NCBI GenBank assembly: GCA_031310005.1
Contig: CM062384.1
Span: 2,356,001-2,420,000 of the forward strand
Source: Dactylellina haptotyla
Lineage: Eukaryota; Ascomycota; Orbiliomycetes; Orbiliales; Orbiliaceae
Reading direction: 5' to 3'
DNA: 64,000 nucleotides
Position numbers and translations under genes: made by a program. Positions 33,532 through 46,300 of the stretch are shown one piece after another. Numbering within the stretch: the stretch's first letter is position 1; each line of letters opens with the position of its first letter. The notes beneath the pieces are model-generated. The model was not told where the DNA came from and ran no database searches. It worked only from the letters and a program-made list of their open reading frames with translations.

Positions 33532-35974
33532 ATGAAGCGTAAGTACCTTTCACACTCTACATGGGACCCTTGAACAGACCCACGCGCGAATCGAGCTAGT
33601 CTTTTCATTCGGAGCCTCTACAAACAAACGAACCAAAGATATAGATATCGCTAACATGATTCGACTTGACACAGCCGTTGCACATACAAACGTGAACATG
33701 AGGAGGAGTTGCCACTTCTGTCGGCTCAGGAAGATAAGATGTTCTGGATCAAGAATATGCTCTGCCTGCCGTGAACGCAACATCGATTGTGTCTACGAAG
33801 CCGAATCATCAAAGGGAAGACCAAAGAACGCGATGCGAGGAAGAGTCGAGAAAGCCAAGGGAGCCAAGAACGTCCATGGGTTGAACATTCCACAAGGAAC
33901 ATTCGACTATTTGTCCCAAGGACAAGACAACCTAGCAGTTGAACTTCGATCTACTTTTGAAGAGATCTTTGGCAAGAGATCCTCTTACGCCGTCAAGAAT
34001 GGAAGCCCTCGCCCATCTGGTCAGTTGGATCCCGCCTCCGGGCAGGAGATTTTTATGCATGGATCAGAAAATGCATCGACCGCCAGCCTCAGCCTCCCTA
34101 ATATCGACAACGAGAAGATCCTCGAAACAATCAACTACGAGATCATTGAAACCGTCTGCAACAATGTCAGCAATCTAGGCTGCGAACCTTTGGGAAGAAA
34201 CAAATCCAGAATCATCTCTAAGAGCATGCTCATGGATCGAACAACCAGAATGTTCGAGCCTGCCTCAAGAATGCCAGTTGAGGACCCTCTGGCTCCAAAT
34301 GAGACCCACACAACCCTCCAGATGATTGATGTCTGGCTCTCGGCACATCCTCTCTCCTGCATCATCTCGAAAACTCACTTCCTTCGCAGCATCAGAAACA
34401 ATGAATACGACCCTGCTTTGCTATCGGTCATCCTCTCGGATGCCTATGGCTTCAGCATCAGCAAGGGTAGCGAAGAAGAAGCGGAGAAATATTATTACTG
34501 GGCTATTGCCTGCCTCCAAAATGTTTCGTACTCCACAGCGAACATGTCCACCGCTCAGACTCTCATCCTTCTCGGATGGCACGAGCTTCGACAAAACCGC
34601 CCAAAGCAGGCTATCTGTTATTTCACAGTCGCTGCCCGAGTGGTCCGTCTCCTATGGGAAGGCATCACTGAGGGTGAAGGCCCTTGCACCAGCCAGATCA
34701 ATGGTGTCTGCGAAGGTGAAGTCGAGACCGAGATCGTTATCAACATGCAATGGATCAGCTCCGCTTTGCGATTATGGATGCTTCTTCAGATCGATCCTTC
34801 CTTGATTGATCTCGAGGAGACCAAGTCTTTCACCACCTTGGTCATTTCCAACGAGACCGACTCCAAGCTTGTGGAGTTGGATCTCGCTTCTGACAACGTC
34901 TCTACCTTGAACGCTCAGGCCAAGTCTCTCCGCAGCCTTCTTTCTCTTAGCGTCACTACCCTGACAGCATCCCGGTTGCTTGTTATCTACGATCAACATG
35001 AGAGATTTTTCCCATCCACACCTGCCCATTATGGTTGGAACAGCCCTACTGCTCCACAGCCATCTGACAAGCGAATGCTCATGGAGTCTTTCACTCAACA
35101 GTCTCGCTTGGCTATTGAGAACGTCTGCAAGGCCTCCTATAGTGCTTCCCAGAACTCCATGTCGAGAGCTGAGTCGGACCTCATGTTTTCTGTTTTCGAA
35201 TTCGCCATCTTCTTCCCTCACTCTGGGGAGCAGAACGCTCAGAAGCAGCTTCTTGTTGACGAGAGGAAGGCTGAGGATCTCATTGCTATGCTAAAGCTCA
35301 TCCTCCAGCAGCCACTTTTGGCACCTCACTTCACCGGACAGGAACTTCCGCAGTTGAGCAGTGCAGAACTCCCAACAGAACTCATCGTTTTGACTCTCGA
35401 TGTCTCTGCCCGTGTCTTGCAGCACCTCGTCAACTTTTACGGTGGTGAGCAGGGTGAAGCCCCAGTCAACCCAGCCAAGCAGGAAGACCTCACCAGAATC
35501 ACCGCAATGATGATGGATCTTTTGAGGAGCGACCGCCTTCCATTCTCGGGCAACCGCATTAGACCCACCAAGCGTCTCTTGAGAAGGACCAAGTTGATTT
35601 TGGCCTACCGCCAAAACCCATCTGCCGTCCCACACATGGAGCCAACCTCCTCCGATTCTGGCTCGAGCGATACTAGTGTTTCGGCGTCTTCCCCGTGGCC
35701 ATCTATGACCACCTCTTACACCATTGCACCAGGCTTTTTGCCCACTGCTGGTGGCCCAATGTCATATGAGATGCCAGTCACCACTGGTCCTCCAGCGATC
35801 CAGCTCTCTCCTGAGTACACTTACTCTCTCAATGACCAGATCGCTACAACCTTCCCAGAAGACCACCACTACAAGTTGAACCTGGTTACCTCTGGGCCAA
35901 CTGAGGATCGACAGAGAGAGAAGTTCAACACAATGTCGAACCCCCTTATGTACCCACAGTACCCCGTGTACTAG
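33532..35974 (+). CDS. Zn(II)2Cys6 transcription factor, two exons, 768 aa
   Basis: Proposed exons: 33532-33538 (ATGAAGC) and 33675-35974. The 136-bp intron has GTAAGT, a GCTAAC branch site and a CAG end, giving an MKPVAHTN start. The alternative is an unspliced start at the ATG at 33656. A binuclear zinc cluster follows at once: Cys 15, 18, 25, 31, 34 and 41 (C-x2-C-x6-C-x5-C-x2-C-x6-C), with the basic RLRKIRC. The middle of the protein has the features of the fungal-specific regulatory (MHR) domain, such as WAIACLQN..TAQTLILLGWHELR and YFTVAARVVRLLW. The tail is Ser/Thr/Pro/Tyr-rich, as in an activation domain. Codon use is C-ending and even, suggesting an expressed gene. It stands alone between two long gene-free stretches. 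The target genes and the subfamily are not identifiable from sequence. Confidence 0.9.
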
Positions 35975-38900
35975 TTGACTCTTCCTTTTTTTTTTCCCTT
36001 TCCTTTGTTTGGGTTTTATGTATTTACGCTTTTTCTTCTTCTCTTCTCTCTCACCCCTTTCTTCTCTTCTACTTCATCCTCTTATAACACATATTTAGTT
36101 TTCTATTCTTGTTCTTAGTTAGGCTTGGTGGATACCGGTTTGCATTTGGTTTACGGTTTGGCTTTGGGATCAATTTCTGTTTTTGTTATGCTTATTTCTC
36201 TGGTTTATGGTTTTTATGTTGTTTTTTGGGTAATGTCTCTATCACCTTGGTCATCTCTTTGGGTTTACGACCTTATGACTGTCCGTGCGTTGGTACGCTT
36301 TTTTTGGCTTCGGACTGTTGCTCAAATGATTTCTTTTCACTGTATCTTCTGTTCACAAAAATCATGGGCGTTTGAAAATCTTTGTAATTATATTTATGGT
36401 CAGAATCGGCGATATGTTGAATTATAATTCTAATCTATATGCATGGAATATCCTCTTTCATAATCTTTTCCCGTCCCTTGGAAGTGACTTGAGCCTAAGG
36501 TACCTTGGACTCGTCTAAAACCCACCCCGTCTCGCAAAAAACTTCGTCTCGCAGCTGCTTATTCGATCGCGCATCTAACGGCTGATAAGCAGCCAACGCA
36601 CTCGCTAAGATGAATCGATGCGGGTACCTGCCCAATACCTCACGGTACTCTGTCGACAAACGGTCCTCTCCATCTATTCGACAAATGTTGTACGTTCGTG
36701 GACGCCGCCTCGACAAAGAAACCAACGTATCGTGCGTGGAATTCCATGGCGTCCAATTACAGCGGCGAATAGCTTTGTTCTTCTGGTACAAACTTTTCCA
36801 GCGGGCATCAGCTGAAGGTGTGGGGACTTGAATCAATTTGGTGGACCTTTGCCAAGACCGACTCCACCATTACCCACTTAGGCCAATTCTCTTCGGATGC
36901 GCATCCAATAACTCGGTTTGAATTCTCCTAACTCCTCCGTCACATCGTGGTTACCCTTTCTCCGCACTGCCCGGCAATCCTCCCGGGTAGGCTCGGATGA
37001 GTTATCTGAGGATTATTTCCTCGCCAAACGTGAAGGCATTGAAAATTGGTGAAGAAACAGAAAGAAAGAGAAAAATAAAAAATCAAGTTTTTATTTTTTT
37101 ATTTTATTACGTTAACTTTCTTTTCAAGAAAAAGCCGTCACTTGCACAATCACGAAATTATTAATCATTTGCCGTAACTTTTGCATTTTTTTTTTTTTGG
37201 GTGCCAATGGCCCCCTCATTTAGTCGCTTTTCTTGTGCTGTTTTTTTCCCTCAGCACATCCCTCCGTGATAGTTTTGATATATTTTGTCTATAATAGCAC
37301 TATAGTGGTTGTTTTGTAGGCGAAACCAAAGTATAGGTCTCACCCAGCCTTCAAATCCAACTAAAAGCACGAAATTAAGAACTAACCATTAATTTTCCAG
37401 CCAATATTGTCTAATCTTTTGCAATTTGGGACCTCATTAAGGCCCCAAATTACCTTATTATGTGCTGCATAGTGAAGGCAATAATTTCTCCGAGGTCGTA
37501 AGCCTAGTGTGTTAATGACCCGAGCGGCAAGTGGAATAGCGTAGTTGTACCTTTTTTCACACTACAAACGAATTGAGCGTATTTGAGACGGCACCTCATT
37601 GTCTGGATCTCTTGGAGCCCCCCAACACTGGGCCCTAGTACTAACTCGTACGCTCGATTTTTGAAAGTCCCAGGCGGCGACGGCAGAAAAAAAGGGCGAT
37701 GAAAGCGGCACCTCATTCTTCGCGTGTTGTAAGCCTCGCAGAACGGCCTGCATGAAGGGTTCATGCAGCTTTTGCAGGTTAACTAGGTATAGTTTACTCG
37801 ATATGGTTGCCGCCTGTCACCTGCAGTAGTCAACACGGCAGAATTCCTACCCTCATATTCCTCACGTCTAGATCCATTCCGCTCGGGACTGTCTACTATG
37901 TCAATATCGCCACCTCACCGACGTGCAGATGTTAAAAAACTAAAAAAAAAAGAATTTTCTCTCATTTGACCATCCAGGTCAAAGTAGTAGTGTATTAAAC
38001 GCTAAAAAAATGATCGATTTGGATTAATTAGTATTTTTGTGCTAAGAATCTTTTTGCCCTCACAAATCGAAGTAGTTCCTTTCTAGTTAGTGTTACGTAT
38101 TCCAGAATACGGAGGGTGTGATTGAGCACCTCTTAACACAAAATTATTATGATGATCTATTCAACATACCGGGAACGGGCAGAACGTGACCGACCTAAGG
38201 GTTCACGGTTTGGGCGATATTCGGGCGAGGGGCTCTTTGGGATCTCGAGACCGGTAGACCGTCAATCAAGCTAGAGTTCGGGGAACAGTCGTCGGCATTG
38301 TGGGTTTTCGGTGAACTCAACCTCATTGATTTCATTATACCAAGTGGGGATGCCGCATGGCTGGGCGAACAAATATCAGGCAGTCGACATTGTAACATCA
38401 GCGAGTGGGCCGGTATACTATTTTGCAAGGGGGTGGTAATAGATATCCGAAGGATCATCAAACCGATAGATTATCTTTCAACGCTAATCAATATCGATAG
38501 GACACGACCCAATTGCGAATTCAGGAACAGAACCTAAGGGAAAGGGCCTGAAACTCCGTTTTGTCAAGGGTGTCCGAACGTCCGTGAAACCAAGGAGGGT
38601 TCCTGTCAACCACCCAAGATGAGGCATTAGATTCTTTTACTCAATCGTTTTACAGCGGTGAGGAACTCACGGAGATATCATTTTATGCCATTTCTAATGT
38701 CAAGGCTGGGAGGTTGCAAATATCTGGTGGCACTGATTTTAATCTTTTTTTGATAGCAATATGGTTATATGAATAAATATAAATCGATAGCAGAACAATC
38801 AGGTTACATTGGATTCTAATTACGATATTAGAGAAGGCGAGTATACCACAGCTTACGCAACGTGTCAATGTGCGGCATAATTAGCAACTGGGTGGTGCAT

Positions 38901-39265
38901 TGAATCGAATTTTAGATTTCGAGACATTCTTTTGCAGGGTACCACTATTAACCACCTATGTCGACGGGGATTACAGGGACGTTGTTGTATTTTTAAAGAT
39001 GTGTTGCCAACAAGGATGTTGCGAGATCAACAGCAAGGATGTCTTAGTCCCGTGACCCGGACAACGCAATGTTCGAGCGCTGTGCCGACCGTTGGCCAGC
39101 TGGCCGCTTCCGTGCTTGTTCGTCGCGGAGAGGGAACTCAGGACACCTAACCGGTATGCGAGCCTCAGCTGAGAAACTCCATATATTTGTGACTGTAGAT
39201 GGGGTCAGTTAAATTAATATCTATGCATGTTTAACAATACATGTTCTTTCGAGAGTTCTTTTGCT
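35975..39265. other. 3' flank of the regulator and gene-free spacer
   Basis: Pyrimidine-rich DNA at 35.98-36.1 kb is the probable 3'UTR. The G/T-rich frame at 36109-36427 is a chance ORF within it. Beyond this there are A/T runs at 37.05-37.25 kb and no recognisable gene. Confidence 0.55.
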
Positions 39266-40390
39266 TCAAAATCTAATTTTCAGAGTATCCACCACTTTGC
39301 CAGCTATTGCAAAGTACTCTAGCGCCGCTGGGCCCAAGTACGCAAGATCGGTCAGTAGAATGTCCTCTGGATTCATCGTGAAAGAGATCATAGAGTCGTG
39401 GCACCAAGTTAGAGGCGCGATCTGGGTAAAAACGAGTCCAGTAACAATCCCTCTATCATACCAAAACCGCTGACCTTGGCATTCGTATTCAGTGATCCTC
39501 CTGGCAGGTGTGATGTCGATTCCCTTTGCTAGCAACTTAGCTACTGCCATCCTGCGCTTCTGAAAACACTCGTCTCGATGTGCTATGAACGCGCATTCCC
39601 TATGGAATTCCCATATGGCGTCATGCCTTCCGTCCTTATTGGAGTCTCCGAAGAGTGATTCATTCTCTTCCATGAAGCTTGCTCTGATCCACCAGTTCTC
39701 TGGCAGAGGGAGCTCTATCTTATCGAACACTTCCATGCCGCACTGAGTCAATATACGCTCGTCGAAAAGGCAGTGTCTAGCATATCTATGAGCTTGGTAT
39801 ACTTGGTTCTGGGCGAGGAATACCAACACTCGCAACGTCTCATTGCAGGTTCTATTTGACCATTGCTCGGTGAAACAGTTGTGGTTCCCATTCTCATCAT
39901 GTCTCACCATTCTATGAAACCAAACGGCAAAGAATTTAACGGCGGGGAAAACGTTCAAGACTCGATTTGCATGCCTCAATAAACCGATGTGGTTCTCGGC
40001 CTGCGCAAATTGGGCTTGTTTGTTCTCTTTTGCGCTCAGTGCTGCATTATATTTCACACCGGCGCCGGCCGGTTCCTCGACGGCGTCTTGGGATTTGTCT
40101 GGAACGACAGGGAATGGGAACCAGTTGCAGAAATCCGGCTTTCGGAGGGTTTGCCTTAACGAGAAGGACATCACCTGCTGTGCATGTGCTCTGTAAATGT
40201 GGTGGATGGATTTGTTCGTCGAGGCGAATGCAACGAGGTCCTCTATCCGAAGATTCTCCATCACTGCCAGTATGACATTGTTGGAACAAGCAAGTAGGCC
40301 CTGGTTAGGATTCGTCGGTCTATCGGCGACGGGAACAGAGCCGAGATGGTGATCAAAAGGATTTGCCATTGGAGAGATCGGCCATTGCAT
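39266..40390 (-). CDS. F-box-like protein, single exon, 374 aa
   Basis: One uninterrupted ORF from ATG 40390 (or the in-frame ATG at 40369, MANPFDHH) to TGA at 39266. Residues ~30-75 read LLACSNNVILAVMENLRIEDLVAFASTNKSIHHIYRAH, arranged as in an F-box: a short hydrophobic helix, L..LV.FA.T.K. and a following helix. The usual leading Leu-Pro is not present, so the call is tentative. The remaining ~300 residues are rich in Trp, Phe, His and Arg with no repeat motif (no WD or LRR), similar to the many fungal F-box proteins with lineage-specific C-termini. If correct, it would be an SCF ubiquitin-ligase adaptor of unknown substrate. Even codon use and length favour a real gene. Confidence 0.62.
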   Translation of the reverse strand: MQWPISPMANPFDHHLGSVPVADRPTNPNQGLLACSNNVILAVMENLRIEDLVAFASTNKSIHHIYRAHAQQVMSFSLRQTLRKPDFCNWFPFPVVPDKSQDAVEEPAGAGVKYNAALSAKENKQAQFAQAENHIGLLRHANRVLNVFPAVKFFAVWFHRMVRHDENGNHNCFTEQWSNRTCNETLRVLVFLAQNQVYQAHRYARHCLFDERILTQCGMEVFDKIELPLPENWWIRASFMEENESLFGDSNKDGRHDAIWEFHRECAFIAHRDECFQKRRMAVAKLLAKGIDITPARRITEYECQGQRFWYDRGIVTGLVFTQIAPLTWCHDSMISFTMNPEDILLTDLAYLGPAALEYFAIAGKVVDTLKIRF

Positions 40391-43300
40391 TGGAAGTGTG
40401 GGGGTGAGGTGAGTGAAGAGTTCTCGTCATCGTTGCATATTCCGAACACATAACGGTATACACATGGTTGGGCAGAGGTTGTCTACGTTTCTTTCTACAT
40501 CCGTTTGGTTATCAACACTGATATTACCCGCTCAAATCTTCTGACAGCTCTCATGTTCCATCAAACAAGGATACCTGGGCTTGACAAGTACCACCTTTTT
40601 TCACTTCGTTGGAATGACTTCTGGCTTGAAATCACGCGAATTTGGATATTGGATGAGTTTGCAGATAGGTTTCAACTGCGGCACTGATAAAAGCCATGTC
40701 TGGCGTTTGCCTTGATTTGGGATCTGGCTCTACAGCGTACCGATCGCGATCCATCAATTACACCCTGCTAGTCGATAACTGCCGATCTGCTACCAAGGCA
40801 AACGGAGTTAGTGTGGTTTTTTTTTTTAAACCAGGCTTCTATCTTAGATCTAGATTACATGTATGCAGCAGGGTTATGGTGAGTAGTAGGGGTAGTTGAT
40901 GCAGTTTGTACCTCAACGTATACCTCTTTCATGCAGTTGTCACATCTCGATGTTGCCAACGTTACTATCTCTTAAGTTCTGTTTGAATTGTTGATAACAC
41001 GAAGATTGGGAAATAAGCAGGTCCTCTGCATTGCATTAGTAGGAAAAGTACTCGTAGCGATATTCATTCCAAACATCGTTTCATCAAGTCCCAAAAGCTA
41101 GTCGCCTCGTTCAGGAAATTTCGAGAAATCTTGCATTGCAGTACTCTTTGTGCCCGCGCGTGGTAAATTCTGTGGCCGAGAGTCGAAGGTAGGTGTGTGG
41201 ACGGGTCAACGGTCAGGAAACTACATGCATATGCCGGGAGAAAAGGATTCTCACGATTGGCCTCAGGAGCCGGCACAGGGAGATCTTCAGAACCTCGAAA
41301 AACCTCCACAGCGGAATTAGTATCCGCTCTAGTTTCACACTCTCAAACCAAAATTCCGTCTACCGTACGAGTAGAAGAACAATGGAACAATGGCTGGGAG
41401 ATCGTGCATTATAGTGCCAGCCCTCTCGACCGTGTCGGTTTATGCTCGATGCAGGGTTAGTCAAGCCCAAAATCAAATCTCCCTCTTGAAGTCGGCCGAA
41501 GAGGCGTGCATGGGAGATACTTTATACCGAAGGTTTTAGCATGCTCGAGGAGTCGAGATTCTTCGCCACGGCAAACCACCCCGGCAGAATCGGGCTCCTG
41601 TTGGGTCTGCTAAAACAAAATTACCTTGGGGTGGGAATACCTTAAAGTACAACCAAGGACGTACTTTCGACTCTTTTTGGGGCAGGCAGCGATAAGCAGC
41701 CACTATCACAGTCTGGAACCAAACCCGTTCTGCGTTGTTAACGAGCCGGCCGGGGTCATAGCGTCTGGGCCTCGGTGTCTGGTACTCGGGGCCGCCATTG
41801 CCGGTGCTCGGGCTTCCAACGAGCGAATGGAAACACGACTCAGGACCAGGGCCTGTGGGGTAGTCTGCACCCAATTTATCTGAGTTGCTGAAATAGACCT
41901 AGGTCCTTCGCTTCTGGATTTAAGAAATTTGGAAGAGCCCACACTCCGAACCAGGGGAAAAAGAAAAGAGGGGAACAGAGTCTAGCTTTCTGGGCGTGCA
42001 TCTCACGCTAACGCCCCTCGTGGGATTTATTCTGATAACGAAGTCTATCTGCTGGCTCAGGGCGGCCTCACGCCCCTCGCGACATATTATTGTACCCAAT
42101 CCCTCGAGATCCGGATCCCCTCCATCGACCCAGATTAGCACATCACTAGCTCTCCTCGTGGGAATAGTGTAATTGTGTGATAAGACACTTTCATCTCCTC
42201 GATACTTGGGGTCTTGGCAACGGGACCTCGAGCGATGATACCTTATGGGGCTAGCCATCCATCTCGAGGTCTTCGTGTTCAGGTGTGTTTATATTGCCTG
42301 TGGAGACTGCGACCACCATCTGTCTGCACAAAGAAAGCTGTGCAGCATTGCATTGTGGATGCAACCATCACTGCTCATAGGCCACAAGATAAAGCACGAT
42401 GCCGATGGCCAGAACAGGAACGCGGCACAGCAACCACATCGATTATGCCTTTTTTTTCCTTTCTTTCTGGATCGGTGCCAGAAATATGGCGAGGGCCTTC
42501 TGTTTCTTATTACCTGAGCATTTTTGCTTGTGATCCTGAGCGAGTATGGTTCGCATCCGCGGAAAAGCCTTTCCTGTTACAGCTTAGCGCTCTATCGAGT
42601 AGTCCATTCACTAAGGAACATTAATTCTTTGATTTTGAATACGAGACTCCATCGAGCTAGCGGCTCATCCAGCCGCTAACTGGCGAGTCTTGCTCAAATT
42701 GTCTTAGGGCGGTGGAATCGTTCTTGAGCTTTTAGGGAAAATTAGACCGGCAATCAAGGTGACCGGGTGGGTACAACAGCATATTTGATCATCTTAACAT
42801 AGTGACCTGTTCTTTCTTGTTCCTGGTGTTTCTATGAACCTTGCAGACTCTACGTCTAGTCGACCACCCTCTGCTGCCTTTTTTTCAATTATCTGGCTAT
42901 CTAGGGTTGCCCTCAAGACGATCACATTTTGTTCTTGGTTTCGAAAACAGGAATTTGTTGGCAGAAAGGCATACTAAGTATATATTAGGAATAGCGTCTA
43001 TCTTGGAAACTTGACTTGATTAGATTTGAAGCAAATAAGCCGAGCTTCAGATTGACTTTGATGAAGCCTTGCTGGGGTAGCGCGATTATCTCGGGCCAAC
43101 TCTAATGGAGATTCACATTATTTTTCCGATCAAAATAAATACTGGAATTATAGGCACGTCGAGGGTTTTGGGTCACTAAGAAGACCCACATCGAAGGCGT
43201 AACCGATAGCAAAAGCAGGAGTTAGGGTGATAACGAGGGGGAAAAAGGAAAGCGTGGACTCTCTCTCTCGTCATGTTAGCGCTGAGTTGTTGTTTTTTGG

Positions 43301-46300
43301 TGGCGGGAAGTTGGGCGGGTCTGCAAGTTACTAGCTCTTATGGTGGTTGGGGTAGTTGCCGGCCCTGTTGAAGAAACGGCTCGCAACGCTGCGGTGCAGA
43401 AGGTAAGTATGCCGAATTTCAGGGTCTGCTCCGTCCCATGCTAGGGCCCGAAGTATTACAATACGGGGCCACTTGGATGGGTCCGACTCAAACTTATTTC
43501 CACCGAAGGCCGCTCGGCGTTGGTGATAATGAGGATAAGAACGTGCATGAAGGGTTTTGCATGTCGGGGGCGGAGAGGCGCGAGAGTGGGGTCGCCTAGT
43601 GGGAGAACCATTGTCGTTTTGGGATTCATGGCTGGGTCAATGGCGATTTTTCAGGTCATCGTGATTCTTACGCAACGGTGGGCAATGGTTCCTGAATCCA
43701 GACACCGCTCCTTGCCAGAGATTTTCTTCGGTAAGAGGGATTTTGGGGTTGCCCCTCGGGGTCCGCACTCGGTTTTCCAAAACTAGTCTCTGAAAAATCC
43801 TCCCAAGTAAAAATCCCCGAGAGTTCTACTAGCCGATTATTTTCGGTAATAGCTACTCTTATTGGGACAATATTTTCACTTGGTTCCTTAATATTGCTAG
43901 GCTATTTCAATCAATAACAACTGAATGATGGCCTAGTTCCTCAGCCATATCAATAAATTTATAACAAATGTCCCGTTACCCTCCGTGATACTGAAATTTT
44001 CAAAGGACATCGATAGTGTAACATAACAGAGCTCACCGGCCATCTCATTATTAGAATTTTGGGCACGGGATACCACAGGGCTCAGGATTGATGAAGCCGG
44101 GAGAGAGCATAATGGTGGAAATCATGACTCGATAATTAATTTGCACCAAAACTCGGGGAAGGCGTTCTGGCTCAAGCTAGAACGCTGATGGTCTGCTAAG
44201 ACATGATATCATCGGGAATCCGGCCATCAGTGAACATCCACCCCAGGCAGCTTTTTCAAATCAGTCAAGTATTCACAAATGAAAGGCTGGTAAATCTCTC
44301 GTCAGGGTAAGTACTGGCTTCACGGACTATAATATGAAAATATATCAAGGTTGAGAACAAGTATTTCGTAATTATCGTCATCGAGTAGATGAATAACGTA
44401 GCGTAAGCTCACTTAACAGGGATTTCGATGCTATCTCTGACCCGATTTGGTAGGCAACCGTCGGCATTGTGATATCGACCGATTCGAGGTGTGATTGTAA
44501 GCGATATCGAGATTAGGAATCTACTATCGTATAACGGAATATACAATAGATGGTTAGGGGACATTTTATGAGTATCGGATGCGCCGAATAAAGGCTTTGT
44601 TTAGCCTAGTATACACCAATTTTTGGGTTTAATCGTTTTTCTACAGGTACATGCGAGACGATATCTCTTTATAGACACCTGAGAACTAGCATAAAAAGCT
44701 GAAGACGACTAGAATGGAAGATTGTATGATACGGAACCTCACATTGCCGAACCTATCCAAATTGAGTCAATCAGAATCCCGGCGACCAAATTTTCGAGGA
44801 GACGGATCCAGCACTATTGTCCAACGAGACAAGTCAGGCTCGACCACATGGGATCGGCTATTAGTATCTTCAACATGCCTCTCCGGCTCGGTGCATACCT
44901 TGCCGATAAATCGACCTAGTGCTTTTGTTCATATGATTGATTTCTTAAAACTAGGCTTTTTCGAATAGACATATAAATCGAAGATTTATGGGGTTCACAT
45001 GGCAGTACACATATGTATATAGCAGCTTTTATTCTAGTTTTAAAAATCATTTATATCTGACCTTCTGCACGTCTAAGCGAGTGTGTAAATGTGCATAATT
45101 ATACAGATTGCAGCTGTATATCATTCATGTAAGGCGTATCGCCGAACTTCCACAGAGAATCGAAGGAGTGTCTGCTTTGGCGACACTGTTGCTGATGTTC
45201 TCTTTGCTGTGCCTCTATGCACCTCGATGCGTAGCCTCGAATCCAGACAGTGCAATGGAACATACAATTCATGTGGTTGAGACATGCCGCATTAGCGTCT
45301 ATGAGCTCTCTAATCCTTGATCGGATATAATAGACGAAATCAAAAGCCGTGAGAAAGAAACCAAATCCTGATACGACACCTAAACCCGATGTAGTTCCTA
45401 GCCATGCTGCTTGAAAACTTCCGGGAGGCAAAATCAAGTACGAATGACTCACTAATAAGGATTGGTTTCGCCAACATATTTACCATGAAGCATGACCTCG
45501 ACCCGCTGTCTCATCTTTTGATGCAAGCCGAGTTAGAAGGGCGTCTACAGCAACGACTAGCTGAGCGGGCCTCAGCCATCCCCTCGGGATTTTAGGTGGA
45601 TCCTTTGTTCTGGGTAGACAGTGCGCCTTGTCTCAGAAGGCAAGCGGCTTTATGACCCGTAAAGCCCCCAAATACAACCTCATCGATGCCGATTGTATAT
45701 GGTTGTTCGAGCCACTAGCGTGAACAATCCACGGACAATGAGGGGGTTCAGCTTTCAGAGTCAAAAGAATGCCCACCTGAATGGAAACTTCAGGTTTCTT
45801 GCAGATCTTACCTTCAGTTTATCTGATCTTAATACAAATATATCAATTCCGGATTGGGCTGATTCTTCGCGATTCCATAAGCGTAGACGGTTCACAAAAT
45901 CCAACAGTTGAGTCTCGATTTTTGTGTTGTTAACAGGGGTCAGTGTCAGATTATACCAAGGTCGCAAATGCCACGCTTGGATCAGGTTCTTGTAAGCTTC
46001 TTTTTTGAGGGTGGGCCCAGTGTACAATTTATTTGATAGTTTCCGTGAGTCCTGAGCGTTGGTGCTATCTTAAGGAAGAGGTCGATAGGTGTGTTGATGC
46101 TCCCCATCGCCACGCCTTCCGGAACCTCTGGATACTATATACTCGAGCTTGTTTTTCGAGCTTTAATCCTGCATGGTTATGTTAGTCATCCCGACGTGGA
46201 GACAATATTAGTTCAAATGGAAATCGGTTGACAGAAAGTATTGCCACTCATCTCACGATCTCGTAACTTGCTTTAACCACTTACAATTTATAGATGTTGC

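Noticed and set aside
36109-36427. Two overlapping hydrophobic ORFs
   Set aside because: T/G-rich 3' flank of the regulator. Phe/Leu/Gly/Cys-rich translation is expected from composition alone.
45099-45452. 117-aa minus-strand ORF with Gly-rich hydrophobic stretch and a QQREHQQQ segment
   Set aside because: It looks somewhat protein-like, but no domain, no partner exon and no conserved motif could be found. Left unannotated.
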